Positions 60,751-64,000 of a stretch of DNA of 64,000 bases are shown piece by piece. Positions within the stretch are counted from its first letter, which is position 1. Each line of letters opens with the position of its first letter. Below the pieces are notes generated by a model. The model was not told the origin of the DNA and ran no database searches. It saw only the letters and a program-made list of their open reading frames with translations. Origin of the DNA: Dipodascopsis uninucleata var. uninucleata (Eukaryota > Ascomycota > Lipomycetes > Lipomycetales > Lipomycetaceae); NCBI GenBank assembly GCA_030568195.1, contig JAJLTO010000006.1, positions 1 through 64,000 of the forward strand, written 5' to 3'. A program made the translations under genes and the position numbers.

Positions 60751-61540
60751 ATGAGTACCTTCGAGTCGGTTATTGTTATTGACGGTAAATGATCCTTCTG
60801 CAGATGATGTTTTATATGAACTTCTAGAATTCGAAATCAGAAGGCGATAGTAACTAACACTTTGTTTCAATAATTTTAGGCAAGGGACATCTCCTTGGAC
60901 GTCTTGCTTCTATTGTTGCTAAGCAGCTTCTTAATGGACAGAAGATTGTTGTCGTCCGAACCGAAGACCTCAACATTTCTGGTGAATTCTTTCGTGCCAA
61001 GCGTAAGTTTGATCTTTTTTTTTTTGCAAGCGACGACTACGAGTAACATTTATCATCTTTTTTATTATATTTTTCTCTAACAACATATATCACATAGTCA
61101 AATACCATGCATACCTTCGTAAGGGAACTAGATATAACAAGACTCGAGGTCCATTCCACTTCCGTGCTCCATCCCGCATCTTCTACAAGGCTGTTCGCGG
61201 TATGATTGCACACAAGACTGCTCGTGGAAAGGCTGCTCTTGAGCGCCTGAAAGTTTTCGAAGGTGTTCCACCACCATATGACAAGAAGAAGCGTGTTGTT
61301 GTTCCTCAGGCTCTTCGAGTCTTGAGACTGAAGCCTGGTAGAAAATACACGACTATTGGACGATTGAGTAGCGAAGTTGGATGGAAGTACCAGGATGTTG
61401 TTTCTCGTCTGGAAGAACGAAGAAAGGTGAAGTCTGCTGCCTACTATGCCAAGAAGAAAGCCGAAGCTGCAAAGTTGGCTGCTGCAAAGAAGGCTGTTAC
61501 TGGTGAAGTCAGCGAGAAATTGGCTGCTTTTGGGTATTAG
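60751..61540 (+). CDS. RPL16: 60S ribosomal protein uL13 (L16/L13a)
   Basis: A structural protein of the large ribosomal subunit. Exons are 60751-60784, 60880-61002 and 61098-61540, giving 199 residues, the normal length. It opens [20 protein letters not shown] followed by ASIVAKQLL and continues with [39 protein letters not shown] and [20 protein letters not shown]. The C-terminus is a lysine/alanine helix ([18 protein letters not shown]). Both introns are 95 bases. The first contains a 7-bp inverted repeat (60794-60800 with 60838-60844). Codon usage looks biased towards preferred codons, as for highly expressed genes. Confidence 0.97.
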
Positions 61541-62223
61541 ATGGTAGTTGTAAGGAAGGAACTAAAATAGTAGCGTGTGTTTATGTAAAGTGATAAAACT
61601 TCATTCTAAAAGTTTTGTCTCATTTTTATATATACTCTTTATATTGTAATTTATATTACTCTTTTTTCTGTGGATACAAAATAGTAACGTTCAAAGGAGT
61701 GTAACATAAATGTTAGTGCCAGTTATTCCCATTAGTATGTCATATACTATATGATCTAAACGACGTGACCAACGTGCAGGCTATGTAAATGGGAACATGA
61801 ATTAAAGAGATAAAAGTTGTATTGAAATCATTTTGTGTTTTCATATTTTTATTGTCGTAATTAGGGTATTAAGAGTAATACAAAATATATCTTGGTTTAT
61901 CCCTTATGTCAAGGATTGTAGGAGCTATTATAAGTAGGAATATACTAGTTTTGCATTAAGATCTAATAAATATATTATATTACATAATAAATTCAAAGCA
62001 ATTGTACCATCTGACTATGCCTTATCATGCGGCATCTCCATTTCACTCTAGACCCTTTAATTATGATAATCTAATGCAGATAAACTGATATTAAACTGAA
62101 AAGCAAACTTAGCATACATAACATATAAGAATAGAACATTAATTCTAATAACCAAACCATGACTGTAAACTGCGAATAATAGTGCAGCAAAACAGTAAAT
62201 GCATCACAAAACAAAATAAATAC
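61541..62223. other. Convergent spacer, no gene seen
   Basis: The 3' flanks of the ribosomal protein gene and the transporter gene meet here over 683 AT-rich bases. No gene is seen. Confidence 0.5.
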
Positions 62224-63624
62224 TTAATACTTCAATCTGAAACTCCAGCCTTTAGCTACTCCTCGAGCACATATAAAAAAAATCGTAGACAGGATGTAGC
62301 AACCACCACAAAATATGATAAGTCCGTTGTAGTTATTGGCTCCTTGAGCACCCAGAATGGCACCAGCAATCGGAACACCGGTAAGAGTTCCTATGCTAGC
62401 GAAGGAATATAAAGTTCCATACCGTTTTCCATAATCTTTAGTCTCACAAATTTGCGATAGACAAACTGGAGTAAGCGAAATTCCACTACCACTTCCAAAA
62501 CCAAAAAGAATCAAATACACGATATGACCAGCAAGATTTGTACCAGGAATCACAGCCGTTGGAAGCCAGATAGAATAAACGAAAACACTGCACATGATGA
62601 TGGTCAATATAATCATGTTATAACGTCCGATGACATCCGCAAAATATCCCGGCATAAACCTTCCAGCAATTGATGCACTGTTCATGATTGCAATCATTTG
62701 ATACGCTAAAGACGAACTTATACCTTTAGCTATGGCGAACGAAGTATAGTAAGTCTGTGGTATTTGTAGCGCCCATTCGATTGTAAAAATGGCAGCAGTA
62801 GTGAGAACGAAACGTATATCCTTGAAAGCAGATAGATCAATAACTGCACTATCAGTAGATTTACCCTTAAATCTGGAACGAATGAGAAGAGTTGCAAGAA
62901 ACGATGTTAAGAGACAAATGAGCCCAATTGACCGAATTGCCCAAGCAAAACCAATTTTTTTGATCAGCGATTGTAAAACTAATGGGAAAACAACACCTCC
63001 AAATCCACCGCCAGTAGCAGCAATTCCAGTTGCGAAACCGCGGCGGACATTGAACCAGTGAGTAATGACAGCTATGGCTGGTGTGAACATCAAGGAGCAC
63101 GAGATACCACCCAAAACGCCAAATGACAAGAAATATTGGTAATACTCTTTGCAAATACTAAAGAGCATCAGAGAAAGAATGAATCCAGTAGATCCAAGTA
63201 TAAGAAGGCAACGAGCACCATACTTGTCAAAAATCGGACCGACTTGGACACCACAAAAGAAAAACAAGAATGAATACACCGAAAAAATCCATGAAATAGT
63301 CCCTTCACTATAGTTTCTGAGATCGTTCTCACTCAACCAAGCTTGAAAAATACCAACGGTGTTCCAAATTCCAAAACAGCCAAAAAGTGCACACCATGAT
63401 CCAAAAACGACTTTCCAAGCTTCAGTGCCACCTTCCGCGAAGACCAGCTCATCATCCATACCATAAGCTGTAACTATAGGCTCCAGACTAGGCGATTCAT
63501 AACCAGAGCCATCGAATATGTCATCAGGATTCTTCTCTTGTTGCTCAATGTCCTCATTCTGATAGAATGTTTTCTCACTCTGGGTGTGAGACAATGCCCT
63601 TTGTCTAACTGAACGATCAGTCAT
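62224..63624 (-). CDS. MFS transporter, monocarboxylate porter type (Mch4/Mch5-like)
   Basis: A plasma-membrane carrier of the major facilitator superfamily. Single exon; 466 residues from the ATG at 63624 (an earlier in-frame ATG at 63648 would add eight residues). An acidic polar N-terminal region of about 75 residues precedes 12 predicted membrane helices in two sets of six. The monocarboxylate-transporter opening pattern is present in GGTEAWKVVFGSWCALFGCF and GIFQAWL. The MFS loop between helices 2 and 3 is VGPIFDKYGAR and its repeat in the second half is AGRFMPGYFADVIGRYN. TGGGFGGVVFPLVLQSLI also fits the family. Fungal relatives carry riboflavin or short carboxylates; the substrate is not visible here. 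Confidence 0.9.
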   Translation of the reverse strand: MTDRSVRQRALSHTQSEKTFYQNEDIEQQEKNPDDIFDGSGYESPSLEPIVTAYGMDDELVFAEGGTEAWKVVFGSWCALFGCFGIWNTVGIFQAWLSENDLRNYSEGTISWIFSVYSFLFFFCGVQVGPIFDKYGARCLLILGSTGFILSLMLFSICKEYYQYFLSFGVLGGISCSLMFTPAIAVITHWFNVRRGFATGIAATGGGFGGVVFPLVLQSLIKKIGFAWAIRSIGLICLLTSFLATLLIRSRFKGKSTDSAVIDLSAFKDIRFVLTTAAIFTIEWALQIPQTYYTSFAIAKGISSSLAYQMIAIMNSASIAGRFMPGYFADVIGRYNMIILTIIMCSVFVYSIWLPTAVIPGTNLAGHIVYLILFGFGSGSGISLTPVCLSQICETKDYGKRYGTLYSFASIGTLTGVPIAGAILGAQGANNYNGLIIFCGGCYILSTIFFICARGVAKGWSFRLKY

Positions 63625-64000
63625 ATTGCAAAACCGTATGTAAATCAAGAATGGTAATAATACACTAAGGTATTGCGTATAAGTAATACTTTAATAAATG
63701 CTTCTGGATATTTAAAAGAAGAAGAAACACTCATTGATATAAGATATTGTCATTCTTGATGGTAGCTACTCTGGCTGTAGAAGCCCGAAGACATTCTTAA
63801 ACTTTTAGAATGAGAAGGCCGGAGGGCCACAGCTCTTCATAGTGAATTGGGTGACGAATTATATCCAAATCCTCTTTGTCTTTTGCTTTCCAAAAGTTGC
63901 GTAAAAATGAATTAGTTCTGCTTGCAAATCTGCTGAGGCGCAACTTGGAAGAAAATACGCAACCTCGCTCCGCAGGGTCTGTTTACTTGTGTTTTCTTCC
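63625..64000. other. Right edge, no gene seen
   Basis: Presumed promoter of the transporter followed by sequence with somewhat higher GC (about 63890-64000). No gene, tRNA or known repeat was recognised before the window ends. Confidence 0.4.

Noticed and set aside
60785-60879. C/D snoRNA in the first uL13 intron
   Set aside because: A GATGATG-like element is present but no CTGA box follows at a usable distance; only the hairpin was kept as an observation.

Overview
The window looks like nuclear chromosomal DNA from a filamentous ascomycete, most likely a leotiomycete and possibly a powdery mildew (Erysiphales). The reasons are short GT-AG introns (mostly 40-120 bases) and AT-rich spacers. 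The proteins are also of Pezizomycotina type: an NsdD-like GATA factor, a C2/EF-hand phosphatidylserine decarboxylase, an FHA-forkhead factor and a group I G-alpha. Species placement is inference, because no rDNA or marker gene is present. I rebuilt 27 protein genes with exon boundaries by hand; nearly all are conserved housekeeping genes. No tRNA, rRNA, CRISPR array or intact mobile element was recognised.

Layout. 0-9 kb: a diverged direct repeat at the left edge, then on the minus strand an NsdD-like GATA factor, free-methionine-R-sulfoxide reductase, an unknown serine-rich protein and a group I G-alpha with an unusual C-terminus. 9-25 kb: transketolase (-), MNN9-type mannosyltransferase (+), DSN1 kinetochore protein (-), phosphatidylserine decarboxylase 2 (-), eEF1B-alpha (-), a flavin amine oxidase (-) and coatomer epsilon (+). 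25-31 kb: two gene-poor stretches around a HAD phosphatase (+). 31-41 kb: glycine-cleavage T protein (+), spermidine synthase (+), prohibitin 1 (-), QCR8 (+), NAD kinase (-) and reticulon (-). 42-56 kb: FHA-forkhead factor (-), alpha/beta hydrolase (+), DNA topoisomerase II (-), sterol C-14 reductase ERG24 (+) and tRNA 2'-phosphotransferase (-). 56-64 kb: an unknown acidic protein (-), an EAF-family elongation factor (+), ribosomal protein uL13 (+) and an MFS monocarboxylate-type transporter (-).

The genes do not form a pathway cluster; they are a normal mix of metabolism, membrane traffic, nuclear and mitochondrial functions. Several pairs are head-to-head with short shared spacers (amine oxidase/COPE, PHB1/QCR8, TOP2/ERG24) and several are tail-to-tail (ERG24/TPT1 only 83 bases apart).

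The most rewarding finding is a C/D-box snoRNA in an intron of the eEF1B-alpha gene. Its 12-base guide matches the U18/snR18 target in large-subunit rRNA, which repeats the host-gene arrangement of the yeast EFB1 intron. Others are a G-alpha with serine where the group normally has the fourth-from-last cysteine, a topoisomerase II that ends at the catalytic core with almost no C-terminal domain, and a tandemly duplicated splice donor in the amine oxidase gene. I found no convincing new multi-gene system.
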